Source: Diphasiastrum complanatum (taxonomy: Eukaryota; Streptophyta; Lycopodiopsida; Lycopodiales; Lycopodiaceae). Taken from it: DNA of 64,000 nucleotides. Of the stretch, positions 37,781-49,310 are shown piece by piece. The translations under genes were made by a program, and so were the position numbers. Under the pieces are notes generated by a model. That model was not told the DNA's origin and searched no databases. It saw only the letters and a program-made list of their open reading frames with translations. The stretch is from the NCBI GenBank assembly GCA_029204225.1, contig CM055111.1, positions 7,071,365-7,135,364 on the forward strand. Reading direction: 5' to 3'. Numbering within the stretch: position 1 is the first letter of the stretch; each line of letters begins with the position of its first letter.

Positions 37781-39619
37781 AAATTAAAAAACTAATTTGC
37801 AAGATTTTCTTTTGTCAATATTAGATGTTGATATAGCAGAAGACATGCTAGTCGAGTCTAATGAAGAAGATGATTCTTCAACTTCATTAATTGAAAAAGA
37901 GAGTGTCGATAATATGTGAAGTTCCAATACAAGAGGCACAAGCTAAAATTCTTTGGAGAATGTACTTTGGAAATATTATATGTAAAAGTACTTTGAGCCC
38001 TCTTGTACTTTTATAATTTAAAAGTTGCCAAAAAAATGTTTCTCCTTTTTAGGTCAAAGTTCCAAGGATTCTAATCAACTAGATCACTCATTTTTGTGCA
38101 CCTCCTACATCTCTAGAATTGGTCATTCTTTTCTTTCTGAATATGTATAATTTGGCCAGTTTTTTGTTGCTCTTTTGTTTATGTAAAAGAACAAAAAATC
38201 ATTTGAAAAATGGTTGACCAAAGCAAACTTGTAATCAATACAAAATTTAAATATTCACATGATGTTTCTTGATCATTTCGCCAGCTTGTAGGGTGAGTTG
38301 GGTGAAAATGTTTATTCCAAACCTTGGCAGCTGTGCAGTGATATGTTGGAGCCTTATGCTCCAAAATCTAATAAATTTTGTCTTGGCCATATATGTATAT
38401 GTTGTAAATGCCAATAGCCTTTTTTCTAGTCTAGCAAATTCATTGTTGATTGTTTGATTTATGCAAGAGAAAATCTTAGACAATGTTTTTGCGTTCAATG
38501 CATGTCAGACACGTAAATTAGAGTGGGTACAAAAGCAAGTTATGTACGTGCACTTAGACTTCTAGACTGTCATTAACACTTTATTGTAACCATGCAAGTT
38601 GTCAAATGTCCAGATAGTATGACTTCTATGCTTCATTTAGTATGATCTAAGTTTAACATAGGGACTCTCAGAGTGCTAGTTAGGAGTTTAGTCAACTTGA
38701 GCACTCATTTTTGCTCATTTCCTACATTTCTAAACTTGAAATTTCTTTTCCCTCTCAATACTAATGTTCTAGTCAATTTTTCTTAGCTCTTTTGTTCAAT
38801 TATCTTCATGGAACTATGATTACAAATGGTTTTAAGTATGTACTAGGATCTAAAATCTTGTATAGGATAATCTTTGGCCAAATTGTTGAAATGCAATGTT
38901 GTAATTGGATCCTCAAGTTTATTGCAATGGATTGAGCTGCGTAGAGTTAGATATTGCAACCATAAAGTGCATGCTCAAACCTTGGCAACCCATGTAGTTT
39001 ATGCTCCAAACTCTAAGGGACCTAGTTTAGCCATATTTTTTAAAAGTTGTATACAATGACTTTGAAAAAGTCTATATGGAATATGCTAGTAATATTGCAA
39101 TAACCGAACTTATATGGGCGACATTGTATCTTTAGTATGAATTCTTCACAAACAATGAGTAAAAGTAGTTTTTTAACAACAATTGTGTTTGTGGATGCCT
39201 TCTCCACAAGCTCTTCATGGTTAATTGACTCTTTGGCTCATTTCTTGTTAACCTCCCCATAATTAATATGTGTTTGATAACAACGAGTCCAAAACCATGT
39301 ATTAATAGACATTAGAAAAACTCTTCTAACTCTTTAAAGCTTAATCCACATACACTTTCCTCACCTAAACAATAGTTTTTCAAACTTCATACAACAATAA
39401 TATAGTATAACACTTGCCATGATGTACCAAAAAGATGTCAAATATAGCAAGCTTGGTGTTTCTTAGCTTTTCAAAACCACCAAGTCCTTTGTATATTGTG
39501 AAAAAACTACCATTCATTCTAATGTGTACCAAAACATTAAAAAAAACCACCATTTACTAAGCCTACCATCTAGTTACTAAAAGAACAAAAAATGACTAGC
39601 TATCCAATTATGTAGCAAA
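37781..39619. other. No gene recognised
   Basis: AT-rich sequence with short open frames only. Two stretches (about 38080-38200 and 38690-38830) share the phrase order TCAACT..G.CACTCATTTTTG.. followed by TCTTTTGTT, which suggests an old duplication. Confidence 0.35.
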
Positions 39620-39629
39620 TATCACCTCA

Positions 39630-39707
39630 ATGTAGTAACCACCAGTCAACATGAAGGTGTGCATAAGGATGTAGTAACCACCAGTCAACATGAAGGTGTG
39701 CATAAGA
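39630..39707 (-). repeat. 39-bp tandem duplication in the last ABCG exon
   Basis: Two copies of a 39-bp unit (39630-39668 and 39669-39707) differ at about one base. The duplication is in frame and repeats LMHTFMLTGGYYI in the predicted transmembrane region. Confidence 0.92.
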
Positions 39708-40052
39708 ACTGTAGCCAAAGTAGTCCCCTTTCTCACATCCATCATGGTAGCACCTACGAATAAACCAAGCCCCTTGTGTGCCATATTTGACCATATGGAA
39801 ACAACCAATTGAGAATCAAGATAGCCCCTTGATTGAAGAAAAATAAGTTACCAACCTACCATGCCTTGAACATTTCGATAAATTTATCTGGAGTCATCTC
39901 CAAAATACACAAAAACAAGAGCACTTGACATTACCGAGTACGGATGGGGGGCTTCTCCTATACCACACAAGAAGAACAGAGGAGAGAATATATATCCTTC
40001 AATAGTTAGCAAATGAAATGAAGTGACTAACTAATTAGCATACCTGTGTGGC

Positions 40053-40172
40053 CATTGTTTGAAGAATGACCCAAGGGAGTTGGCTCAATTGGTTAGCTTG
40101 ACATCCAAAGTTTCTTTGGTCTCAAGTTCGAGCCTTCCCTTGGAAACCAAGAAGCATTGTTTGAAGAATGAC
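40053..40172 (+). mobile_element. tRNA-derived SINE with perfect 18-bp target-site duplications
   Basis: Identical 18-mers (CATTGTTTGAAGAATGAC) lie at 40053-40070 and 40155-40172 and enclose 84 bp. The insert has a pol III A box (TGGCTCAATTGG, 40081-40092) and B box (AAGTTCGAGCC, 40124-40134). It has an 8-bp terminal stem (CCAAGGGA at 40071-40078 with TCCCTTGG at 40136-40143) and then a short A-rich tail (AAACCAAGAAG). The 73-nt stem-bounded part has the length of a tRNA, but the arms do not fold as a proper tRNA, so it is a very short SINE or retro-tRNA. The duplicated target is coding sequence of ABCG exon 7. Confidence 0.85.
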
Positions 40173-42109
40173 GTAAGGATAAATGCTTGAGGGGTCATGC
40201 GCAAATGTGTCGTAAAGTAGACAATAGTTATGAAGGTGAAAATGAGTAACATGTCCATGGGGACATCACCCAAAGTGCGGCTCAAGGAATATGCACTCAA
40301 TCTATACACGTTGGATGCTCTTTCTTTAGCAAGCATTGCCTTGGAACAAAAGTCCAAAACATGCTGATGAAAAAGAGTAGTCCCACCTGGCAAACAAATA
40401 CCTTTAAGGATCATCCCAGCAGTAGAAGCTTATAAGAGGCACAGACAGCATTACAATACATTAACCCACAAAGTAGAACCAATTAGAATGAGAAAATACA
40501 AGAAATTTGGCAGTGTGGAATCGAGTCAGATCAGAAACAGAATTGTTATGGTCAGCCATCCTAGTAGTGAATAAAATTTGAGACCTGGTCAGCAAGCCTA
40601 TTTTCGGTTTGTGTGTTTGATTGCCACCAGAGCAAACCAACGATAATCGACATAGCTGTGACTTGAAACATTCTATAGCTGCCCAGGTCTTCAGGCCTTC
40701 TCTCAGCAAGACCACGTATCAGTAGCACATAAAACTGCTGCCACCAACTTGTGCTCCATTCCTGTTTTTCCAAAATTGCTTCCTTGAGTTCCTCCTTAGA
40801 AAATACAGATTCCAGCTGCTTGTTGTTCTCTTGCATTATTGTTCCGAGGTTGAACTTCGCCACTAAATACTGCAAAAGCAAAAGAAGTAGTCGATCTATA
40901 AGATTGGTATCCACAAGTGCCATGAGTGAAGGCAGGTAAATTGTGCTAATTTGTTGGATCTGTTTGTATATCAGTGTACCTGGAGAAATTCTTTTCGTGC
41001 AAGGTTTCCTTCTGCAATTTCATTTTTTATCGTCTTTGTTGCTTTACTGATATCCAGAGCAGGAGGTATAGAGATAGCATCCAAATTACTATTCGCCACG
41101 TCTAACAAAAAGTCAGGCGCAGGATTCATGGCCATTGCTGGAGACAAGCCAATTGAAAAAAAGTAATCCATGGCTTCAGCAGCTTTTCCATAATAGAAAG
41201 TTTGCCCTTTTGAAAGTAAAATCACTTTACTTAACATATAAAACAGCCTAGTTGAAGGCTGATGAATACTTGTCACAATAGTCCGCCCTCCCTGTGCATG
41301 GACCATACCGTTCAACAAACTTAATCCTAGAATAACGAAAAGGAGAGTCGCAGACATGATTGAAAGTGATTGCTGATACAGAAGAGGGAATGTTATCACC
41401 TGTGCTATGCTCTGAATTAATTGAATGACTTTGAGAGCAATGGTAGAGTCTAATCCAGATGTGAGTTCATCCAACAACAGAAGAGATGGATCTATAAGAA
41501 TTTCATGGACTATGCAAACACGCTTTCTTTACCCACCAGAAATACCTCTCAGGAAGCGACCCCCAATTATAGTGTCTCGGCATCTGCACCACATGCGCGA
41601 TGAAACTGAGTATCCCAGAGTATATATTTTGCATGAAGCCTATCCAGCTAGTTGTAAAGACCGTAAACTAATCAAAGAAGAGTTGTCGCGGGAATTTTAA
41701 CAGCCAGCGAATTATGATCATGGGATTATACCTTTCAAGCCCAAGTTGGATACTGATCTCTTCTACTCTCTGTATCTTTTGCTGTTTGGTGAAAGAATTT
41801 GGAAGCCGTAACAAGGCTGCATACATCAAAGTCTCTGTCACCGTCCAGTGAGGATATAAGACATCATCTTGTGCAACAAAGCCAATCCTGCAGTCAAAAC
41901 TTTTACCGTCAGATAAGACTCAGCAAGCAATATTATGTGCTCAAAAGGACTTGTGCCCATGGAAGTTCACTTTTAACTGTTCCTTTTCAAAACCGCATTT
42001 CTTCATTCACGAAACTGTCACAGACTACCTTCTCGTCAGGCTTTTGTTGTAAGGCAGTTTGTTGTAAGTGACGTTGCCGTCACATTCGCCTGGGATACTC
42101 TGCCACCGA

Positions 42110-42130
42110 AGACGTTGAGAAGCGATGGCC
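42110..42130 (-). other. Deletion removing the ABCG Walker A motif
   Basis: On the minus strand GAAGTGCTGGCCATCG runs directly into CTTCTCAACGTCTTC. The first encodes GEVLAI, and the second encodes LLNVF, which normally follows the P-loop. About ten codons (the GxxGxGKT loop) are missing between them. The ATP-binding loop is therefore lost. Confidence 0.75.
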
Positions 42131-42521
42131 AGCACTTCTCCTGGAGCGACTGATCCACTTACTCCATGCAGAATTTCTTTTTCCGTCGGAACCACAATGG
42201 CTGGCTTCACAAAGCGCCACGAAATTTTGTGGTTGGGCTTCAACAATATTTTGTACTTCACATCTTCGAACTTTTTCACAGCAAAAGCAACAACCACACG
42301 GGTACATCAACAACGGCTTATCAAGGAAGTTTCGGCGTATAACAACACATCAGTTAATATATTCAGCAAATTAAAGTCGCACTTCGTCAGAACGTTGTAG
42401 GACAAATTTGGCTCACCTTCAGATAAACTGGAAGAGGCGAACTATGACTTCCATATGCACTCCCAGTAACCTCCACATCCACGTGAACATCTCCTCCGCT
42501 CTGATCTTTGTTGCCTTCCAT

Positions 42522-43002
42522 TGCTACATGTTTTCTAGCTGCATTCTCTGTAACGATCAAAGCAACCAGATTTGATGGAGACAGTAAGATCTGAAAGGGT
42601 TACTTAAAGTTTCAAGTTGCTACGTCGATTTTTCTAGCGTACAACAAGACAGTATTTGCAGACATGCAGATAATGTTCTGCAACAGGAAGGTAACATAAG
42701 ATCTGTGAATTGGGAGCTGATTATGATAGAGACGTTATATTATAGCCGGCCCGTAGGTTTCCGAATAGGAATCCAGCTAACCATCAGCAACGAGACGCCT
42801 GTCACTCTCTGAAGCTTTTTCTGGATGTTGTAGAACGTACAGATAATAGATCGCTTTGGCGCTTTGTCGGGAGCTACTCTTCCTGGGTTGCTGTAGTTCG
42901 GAGCTAGCCTATGCCTGTAATATATGACACCGTCGAGTAACAACATAAGGTCGAGAAAGAAAAAAAGAAGGTGGTGGAAGATTAGATAGCATTGCAATAT
43001 TA
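42522..43002. other. Flank upstream of the ABCG pseudogene start
   Basis: This would be the promoter side of the former ABCG gene. I see no clear TATA box or other supported signal. Confidence 0.35.
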
Positions 43003-43210
43003 GAATCCACTGATTTCCTCACTAAGCTTGTAGAAATTGTGAATAAGCTACAATGAACATAGAGAACTGATGTAATGCGGATCATACCGAGATAAAGGGT
43101 AGACAAAATCCACTGATTTCCTCACTAAGCTTGTAGATATTGTGAATAAAATACAATGCGCATAGAGAACTCATGCACCACGGATCATATCGAGATAAAG
43201 GGCAGACGGA
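43003..43210. repeat. Tandem duplication, 104-bp unit, two copies
   Basis: Copies at 43003-43106 and 43107-43210 both start AATCCACTGATTTCCTCACT and end in a GAGATAAAGGG(T/C)AGAC phrase, with several point differences. Confidence 0.9.
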
Positions 43211-44137
43211 AGTAAACAATCACGAAGCAATGCACACGTAAAATAGCAAAAGATATGGAAGCAATAGCTCTATATTCAAGGAAACACGAGTTGCAAAATA
43301 ATAGCAGTATGTAAAAGACTAAACTCTCTATGCCTCTAGTAATCCCCCCTCTCAACACCTCACATTCTCTCCAAAACGTATTATTATCAACTATGAAGTA
43401 TTGGGCTCACTATGTACAAGGTATTCCCCATCCAGACTAGGCGGGGTACATGCTCGAGTGGGGAGGGTGATGACACCAAGTAGCCCATCGTTGGATGGCG
43501 AATACCATACATAGCAGCTGCAAATTTACGGTGGAGATTAAAAACTTTAGAAGCCTTGGTATGGCTCAAAATTTGCATGTTCTTTAACCAACCGAATGAT
43601 GCCATGTGTTCGATATCGCTCCTCACAACTGCTAATAATTTTATAGTGACCTTTTCATCCACGAATCTTTCCTAAAAAGATGCTGAGTGTTAAGTGGAGC
43701 TATTTTTATGGTGCGATGATCCAACATTGGAAACTTCATTAGAAAATACATACTCATGTAAATGATGAGTGATCATACGCAAAATGACATGTGAAACTCA
43801 GTCTCTCTCTACATGGAGACCACCTAACCCAATATACCCTCTCTACTCATAAGAATGGGGAGCACATGTGAGTTGTCTATTTCCCATCATGTCCCCAAGC
43901 ATCCCCTCATGTCTCCAAGCATCGGGATTCTCTCACTTCACTCTTTGTCGCTCAAATTGTGGGGACCACATATGATTTGTCTATTTCTCTCCTTTTTCTT
44001 CTCAACTCTTGAGGACTACGACATCGCCCTTTTAAAGTGGGGATCACCTCTTTTTTTTATGGTATGTTTCATTATTAATAAAAATTGATGAACCATATAA
44101 TGGGAGCTTATGGGAGCTGGTCTTTTACATTTATATG
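43211..44137. other. No gene recognised
   Basis: A minus-strand frame (43662-43387, 91 codons) has no recognisable domain and lies in repeat-rich sequence. Confidence 0.35.
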
Positions 44138-44305
44138 AACTCAAGCCATAATGACCATTATCCACAAATTAATGCACTTCAAAAATACAAGGGCACACTT
44201 CAGTGCTCATAACTAAAAAAATTATAACCTTATAAAAAACTTTAAAAGTATTTTCTTAAATTAGCCTAAAATGATTTGTTAAGCATTTTTTTAAACCTTA
44301 AGATT
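44138..44305. repeat. Dispersed repeat arm, inverted partner at 63839-64000
   Basis: The segment starting AACTCAAGCCATAATGACC is almost identical to the reverse complement of the window's last 160 bases. Differences are a few substitutions and a short indel in an A/T run. Confidence 0.92.
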
Positions 44306-45269
44306 GGTACTACAGTGATTACATAGCCAAACATTAAAAGCATTGAATTATCAGACAAATAACCAATCATGAAGAATTACAGAAACACATACATTCTAAA
44401 AAAAAGTTGAACTCAATAAAAAATAGTATTGATTCAATATAAAATAAAACAGAAGTAAATGAGTACAATAAGTTTGCGGATGAGCTATTTCTGAGCGACT
44501 AAATAAAAGTCTGAATTAAGCGCAACTACTGATAAGAACTAAGTGCAATAGCAATCTCTAATCAACTCTAAAGAACTGAGCTAGAATGCTCAAGAGTGTT
44601 CAAGCTCGCAGGCTTGAAAGAGAGCTAATTATTCAATACTTGGTCTCTTTTGAAATGAGAATTCTGATCATGTTGATATAGGAATATGAACAACTATTTA
44701 TACTAAGCAATTTTCATCAAATGCGGCTGCCAATTGGCTAGTGTCTATTGACATTCATCCAGTTCTTCTCAGAAGTTGCTTGCTGATAAGTGGTGACATT
44801 TGGTCGTAAACAATCTATCTGCATAAATGAACATGACTGTCACTCTGTAGAAATGAACGTAAACTGTCATCAGGGAGAAGCAAAAATGCCAAAGTGAGAG
44901 AAAATCCCTAAGGGCGTAAAATGAGAAGGTCTTCAGTCAAGTCATTTTTTATAATTTTTAGGGCACTTTGAAAATGCAAAAAATGCGACACTGTATTTTT
45001 ACTCGAAATTCCTGACAGGTGACAAATGCAAAATATGCGACACTGTATTTTTACTTGCAATTTTTTACAGTGTCACTTTAAGAGAAAATTGACTTTAGCA
45101 AAAGACGACAGTGTTGGATTTTGTAGTGAGAGAAAATTTCTAACACTATTGTCAAACTCCGTGTATTTCTGTAGTGTGTAAAACACGGGAGATTCTGCAA
45201 AAGTGGATAAACAGTTGGATGAAGATTAAAAACTGATTAGTCGTTTAAGAGGAAGGAGAATAATCCAAC
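44306..45269 (-). mobile_element. 3' LTR of a Ty1/copia element
   Basis: On the minus strand, just after the RNase H stop, a purine tract (TTAAGAGAGAG) is followed by TGTTGG, the standard start of a 3' LTR. Inside is a TATA box (TATAAATAG on the minus strand, 44702-44694). A tandem phrase around AAAAATACAGTGTCGCAT occurs twice near 44990-45055. The far boundary is not certain and is placed at the dispersed repeat. Confidence 0.65.
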
Positions 45270-45280
45270 ACTCTCTCTTA
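45270..45280 (-). other. Polypurine tract of the copia element
   Basis: The minus-strand TTAAGAGAGAG lies directly before the TGTTGG LTR start. Confidence 0.65.
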
Positions 45281-45658
45281 ATCTAAATCCATGAATGCCT
45301 TGATCTTTAAACTCAGCTTTGCATAGAACTTTCTGTGTGCATCCAAGCTTAATGCTTTAGTAAAAATATTTGTTGTCATATCTTGCGTTTGACAGTACTG
45401 CAATCTAACCTCTTTGTCGAGAACTTTGCTTCTGACATAGTGATACTTCAGTTCAATGTATTTACTCCTAGAATGAAATCTAGGATTGGCTGATAAGACA
45501 ATGGCACTTTGATTATCACAAAATAATAATGTCGGAGCATATTGACTCATACTGATATCTGAAAGTTTCTCAACCAAATTGCTTCCTTTGTAGCTTGTGA
45601 GGCTATGATATACTCTGATTCTGTAGAAGATAGAGCTATCGAAAATAATTGTAAACAC
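45278..45658 (-). pseudogene. Ty1/copia RNase H C-terminal fragment
   Basis: It encodes LLFCDNQSAIVLSANPRFHS, KYIELKYHYVRSKVLDKEVR and LQYCQTQDMTTNIFTKAL, the standard C-terminus of copia RNase H. The natural stop is next to the polypurine tract. The rest of pol is missing upstream (above 45660). The frame is open but truncated. Confidence 0.88.
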
Positions 45659-46929
45659 TCTATTCTTTATGTATAGTTTCTTTCAAAAATTTATCGTACA
45701 ATCTTTATCCTTAATATAACATACTTTGTGTTGAATTTATGTAGGTATGTAAAAGACATGAGCTCGAGATCAAATGCAGAGATATTGGCAAAACTATCCA
45801 ACTGATGGAAGAACACTGAGATTTACTATTTGAAAATACATGTCCATCATCGTTATTGAATATGAAAACAAGAATCTTGTTATTTTATCAATCTAGAAAA
45901 TTGCAATCTAGTATTGTACTATGGACACAACTTGATTATAAGAATCTATATTGATATCAATAAAAATCCCATAAATGGGTTGTTTACATGTAATTGTATC
46001 TCCTTTTTTGGATAGTAATATATACATATTTACATTTAAAATCCTATTCAATAAGTTTATCTTTATTTTCTATATCAGTATCAGGAGCTGTCAAGGCAAC
46101 AATCTCCTATCTTGTAATTTCGCCTTCCTCTGTATTAGGAAGGACTTCTATGTCTCTTTGATTGTATATAATAAGATCTGCATCCAGAGCAACCTAAAAG
46201 GCTGTTAAGTCAGGAGCAACATTATTTCTCATGCCCTCAAGCTTTGGCACAAAACTTACACCATTCTGTACAAAAGTTTTGACCAACTCTTGGCGCAATC
46301 TATACACTTCGTCAGGATTGTACAAGTCAAGAGTGAATTGTCATGACAAACCAAGTGAATGAGCAAATTACTAACAATGACACTAAATAAATAATAAGTA
46401 TAATGAAACAAATGAGCAAAATATTACCTTGTCAATATCGACATCGACTTGTAGATTGTACCACTCAAAAAAGAGCTTTGTATTATACAGGACGAACCAT
46501 GCACAGCTAAAAGCATCCTTTTGTTGTACAAGCTGCAGATATTGAATGGAAATTATTACATCAAATCCATCATAGGATCATGTTTTTGATGTCAAAATCG
46601 AATAGTTCTCGAATGGTGGGAACACATTCAAAGATATATGACCAGAATAAAGGCAATAAAGAATGAACTGCATTCCATAGGTGATTGCATATGTGATGTC
46701 GAGTTGGTGCGGGGCATCGCCAATCCTTAATCAAATGTTCATGCTTGTGAGGCTTGTGCTTTGGAAAAAGCACATAGAAAGCCATTTCCAAGATGTTCTA
46801 CTTCCTCTCAAGAAATTTTTCAACTAATCCACTTGAATGTGCATTTCTCTTCAACTAAAAGCAATGGTGGTGCATCTATGTTTATCTTTTATTAATGACT
46901 ATTCAAGATTCATATAGATTTATCTCTTC
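45659..46929. other. No gene recognised
   Basis: AT-rich sequence without identifiable domains. The copia homology has already ended on the left side. Confidence 0.35.
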
Positions 46930-47330
46930 TCTTCAATGTCAATGATGTTTGAAACTTTCTCCACCAAATTCCAGGAGTATTGTGACAATAAGACATCAAA
47001 AGGGAACTTACATGTCCTTATTCACCTCAACAAAATGGAGTGGCTGAGAGGAAAAACTGAGCTCTATGAATGTGCAAAAGCTATGAGGTTGGATGCATGT
47101 CTTCCAAAGACATTTTTGGGGTGAGGCTCTCACTTGTGCAAACTACTTATGCAATTTGTTGCCTAATCTTGCTATTGGAGGTAGAACACTTATGAATTGT
47201 TGTATAAGAAGAAGCCTAATGTTGAGAACTTGAGGATATTTGGATCCAAATGTTTTACACATGATCCATTGAAAGTAAGGAGTAAAGATGATCCCAACTC
47301 TATCAAGGAGGTCATGGGAGGTTTGCATCA
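46930..47330 (+). pseudogene. Ty1/copia integrase C-terminal fragment
   Basis: The frame reads STKFQEYCDNKTSKGNLHVL and KMEWLRGKTELYECAKAMRL, corresponding to the region around the third catalytic residue. After frameshifts it continues with YELLYKKKPNVENLRIFGSK and CFTHDPLKVRSKDDPNS. The QQNGVAE box is mutated to LNKMEWL. Reverse transcriptase does not follow. Confidence 0.8.
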
Positions 47331-48480
47331 AGAGCTTATAGACTTCAATCAAGTTGGAAAACTATTGCAAATAAGGTAGACTTCAATGAATAGTTTCCCA
47401 CAAATGATTGTCGCAAAGAAGAAGATATGGCCTCTATGGGATAGCAAGAAAGAATGTCGCCTTGACTGCAAGCATTTACTCACCAAGAAGTCTTCAAATA
47501 ATTCACAATGCAGAAGAATTACTAACATGTCTATTTTCCACATATTGTGCACTAATTCCACGTAGATTGCAGCCTTTCTTGAGAACTAGACAATCTTGTT
47601 GGTAAAGAAATTCCAAAATAAAACACTTGAATTTAGATCCCAACATAGAAACTCCAAAAACTTGCAGAAACTCCAACTTAGAGTGCATTGTCTTGGAGCT
47701 CATGCAACAATCACACTTTAGACACTCCAAAAACTTGCAAAAACTAGAACATAGAATGAGTGCACTTACCTGGAGCTCACGCAGCAGCCACACTTCAGAA
47801 ACTCGAGCATAGAAGTTCACGAAGTTGGGGTGATCATTCACGAAGTTCGACGACAACAACACTGATGCTGATGCTGCTGCTGCTGATGCTATTTTCTGAT
47901 GAGCAGTTAGTTAATTTGCGGTCTTTGTTGTTGTTGCTGCTGTTGTAATCAGAAAATGCAGAAAATGTGTAGGCAAAGAAGGGTTATTGGGCAGCTAGTC
48001 AGCCCATCTCGCTCTCGCTCTGATTGCAGAAACAGCAGCATCGGCATGCTAGCAGGAATTTACAACAAAACATAGGGAAGCGGGGAATTTGCCTAGATCG
48101 ATTTTTTCCTTACAGAGGTATTAAGGATGAGTTTAGTGCTGAAGCTGCAAAAATAGCCAATTCTTTCCTGCTCAGACGATTTAGCGGACAATATTATCCT
48201 GCCGCTGTTGCTACATCAAGGGACTATGCATCAGCACTAATTGCCCAATTGTCAGCTTCAAGAACCGGTTATGGAAGCTGGCTTGCAGAAATTTAATGGG
48301 GTACGAACTCTTGCGAAAGAAAGCTCATGCTTGTCTCAACAAGGGGTTAAATCAAACCTTCACACTGTTTCAAATTGGAAGCATACGTATGGGAGTATTA
48401 GTTCGGAGCTTGACATTGGTTACTTGATGATCTATGTCCAATGACAAGGACAAAAATCACAACATAAGCATCAAACATGA
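47331..48480. other. No assigned gene; tandem CTCCAAAAACTTGCA units and a GCTGAT triplet run
   Basis: At about 47640-47800 units with CTCCAAAAACTTGCA(G/A)AAACT and TGGAGCTCA(C/T)GCA recur. A GCTGCTGCTGATGCT triplet run lies near 47865-47890. A 90-codon plus frame (48024-48296, LDRFFPYRGIKDEFSAEAAK) is unlike its surroundings in composition but belongs to no family I recognise. Confidence 0.4.
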
Positions 48481-48481
48481 G

Positions 48482-49310
48482 CTATTTAGATCGATGTACG
48501 TGAATGTCCCACACTCGAGATTCCTCTAATTTAATCACGAGCCTAGTGATGGTTAACCAAATTAAGGAGCCAATAAGACTCCTAAAAAGGGTGATGTCCT
48601 TGAAGAATCTTTCATCTCCCTTGTTAGGATCTTTTACAATATGCTCCATTGGTGTACCTATGCTCTTACAATTCTCCATATGAAATTTTTTCAACATTGA
48701 TAGAGCATATCTGGATTGACATATAAAAGCATAAGCATCATGAAAGTCAATCTCTAGGCCTAAGATATAATGGATCTTTCCTAGATCTTGCATTTTAAAC
48801 TCACCTCCAAATGCAACTTTAGTTTTTTCAACTAAATTGATGCAACTTCCACAAAGGCTAATGTCATCTACATAAATGAGAAGAGTGACAAGAGCACTAG
48901 CAATAAACTTTAGATACATGGAAGGATCATAGTTACTTAGGATAAATCCTAGTGAGATAAGAAAAGAGTTGAGTTTAGCATACCATGATCTTGGTGCTTG
49001 CTTGAGTCCATAAAGACTTTTGAAAAGCAAGCAAACTTTTGATTCATCCTTGATGAATCCTTGAGGTTGCTCCATATAGATTTTCTCTTCAAGGTATCCA
49101 TTGAGAAATGCATTGGAAACATCTAATTGGAACACCTTCCATTTGAAATAACAAGCAATAGATATGATGATTCTTATTGTCACCATCTTTGCAATAGGTG
49201 CAAAGCTCTCTTCGTAATCAAGGCCTTGGATTTGAGCAAATCCTTTTGCACATAGCCTTGATTTGTACTTGTTGATGGTGCCATCATCCTTGTACTTGAT
49301 TGGAAATATT
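48482..49310 (-). pseudogene. Ty1/copia reverse transcriptase, nearly intact fragment
   Basis: From about 49305 the minus strand reads KYKSRLCAKGFAQIQGLDYE and ESFAPIAKMVTIR, then VFQLDVSNAFLNGYLEEKIY, SLYGLKQAPRSWYAKLNSFL and the catalytic LLIYVDDISLCG (about 48860), continuing to LGLEIDFHDA and LFRSLIGSLIWLTITR. It then diverges at about 48540, where RNase H should start. No stop interrupts 234 codons, so it is among the younger copia pieces. There is no LTR at either side. Confidence 0.9.

Larger units (their letters stand above)
39620..42521 (-). pseudogene. ABCG-type half ABC transporter pseudogene (ABC domain plus membrane domain)
   Basis: At least eight exons can be followed on the minus strand. 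Exon 1 (42521-42417) encodes a 35-residue start ending PVYLK. Exon 2 (from 42270) reads FEDVKYKILLK and ILHGVSGSVAPGEVLAI. Exon 3 (from 41887) reads IGFVAQDDVLYPHWTVTET, with the Q-loop. Exon 4 (from about 41586) carries GISGG[15 protein letters not shown] and [14 protein letters not shown]. Exon 5 (about 41291-40982) has [17 protein letters not shown] with the H-loop. Exons 6-8 carry the membrane region (ERASNVYRLSAYSLSRTLGD, GLGLFVGATMMDVRKGTTLA). The layout and wording fit the plant ABCG14/ABCG21-like clade. Lesions are loss of the Walker A segment, a 1-nt frameshift after it, a stop in the signature motif, DELT in place of DEPT, a frameshift in exon 7, a SINE in exon 7, and a 39-bp duplication in exon 8. 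The C-terminal exon is missing. Confidence 0.88.

Noticed and set aside
40071-40143. Functional tRNA gene
   Set aside because: Length and closing stem fit, but the D and T arms do not pair properly and the insert has TSDs and an A-rich tail, as a retroposed copy would.
47840-47950. CAG/CTG-type triplet expansion in a coding gene
   Set aside because: The run is short and interrupted, and no supported coding frame contains it.
48024-48296. 90-codon plus-strand ORF
   Set aside because: No domain, start context or intron signals support it as a gene; it is mentioned only as unassigned.
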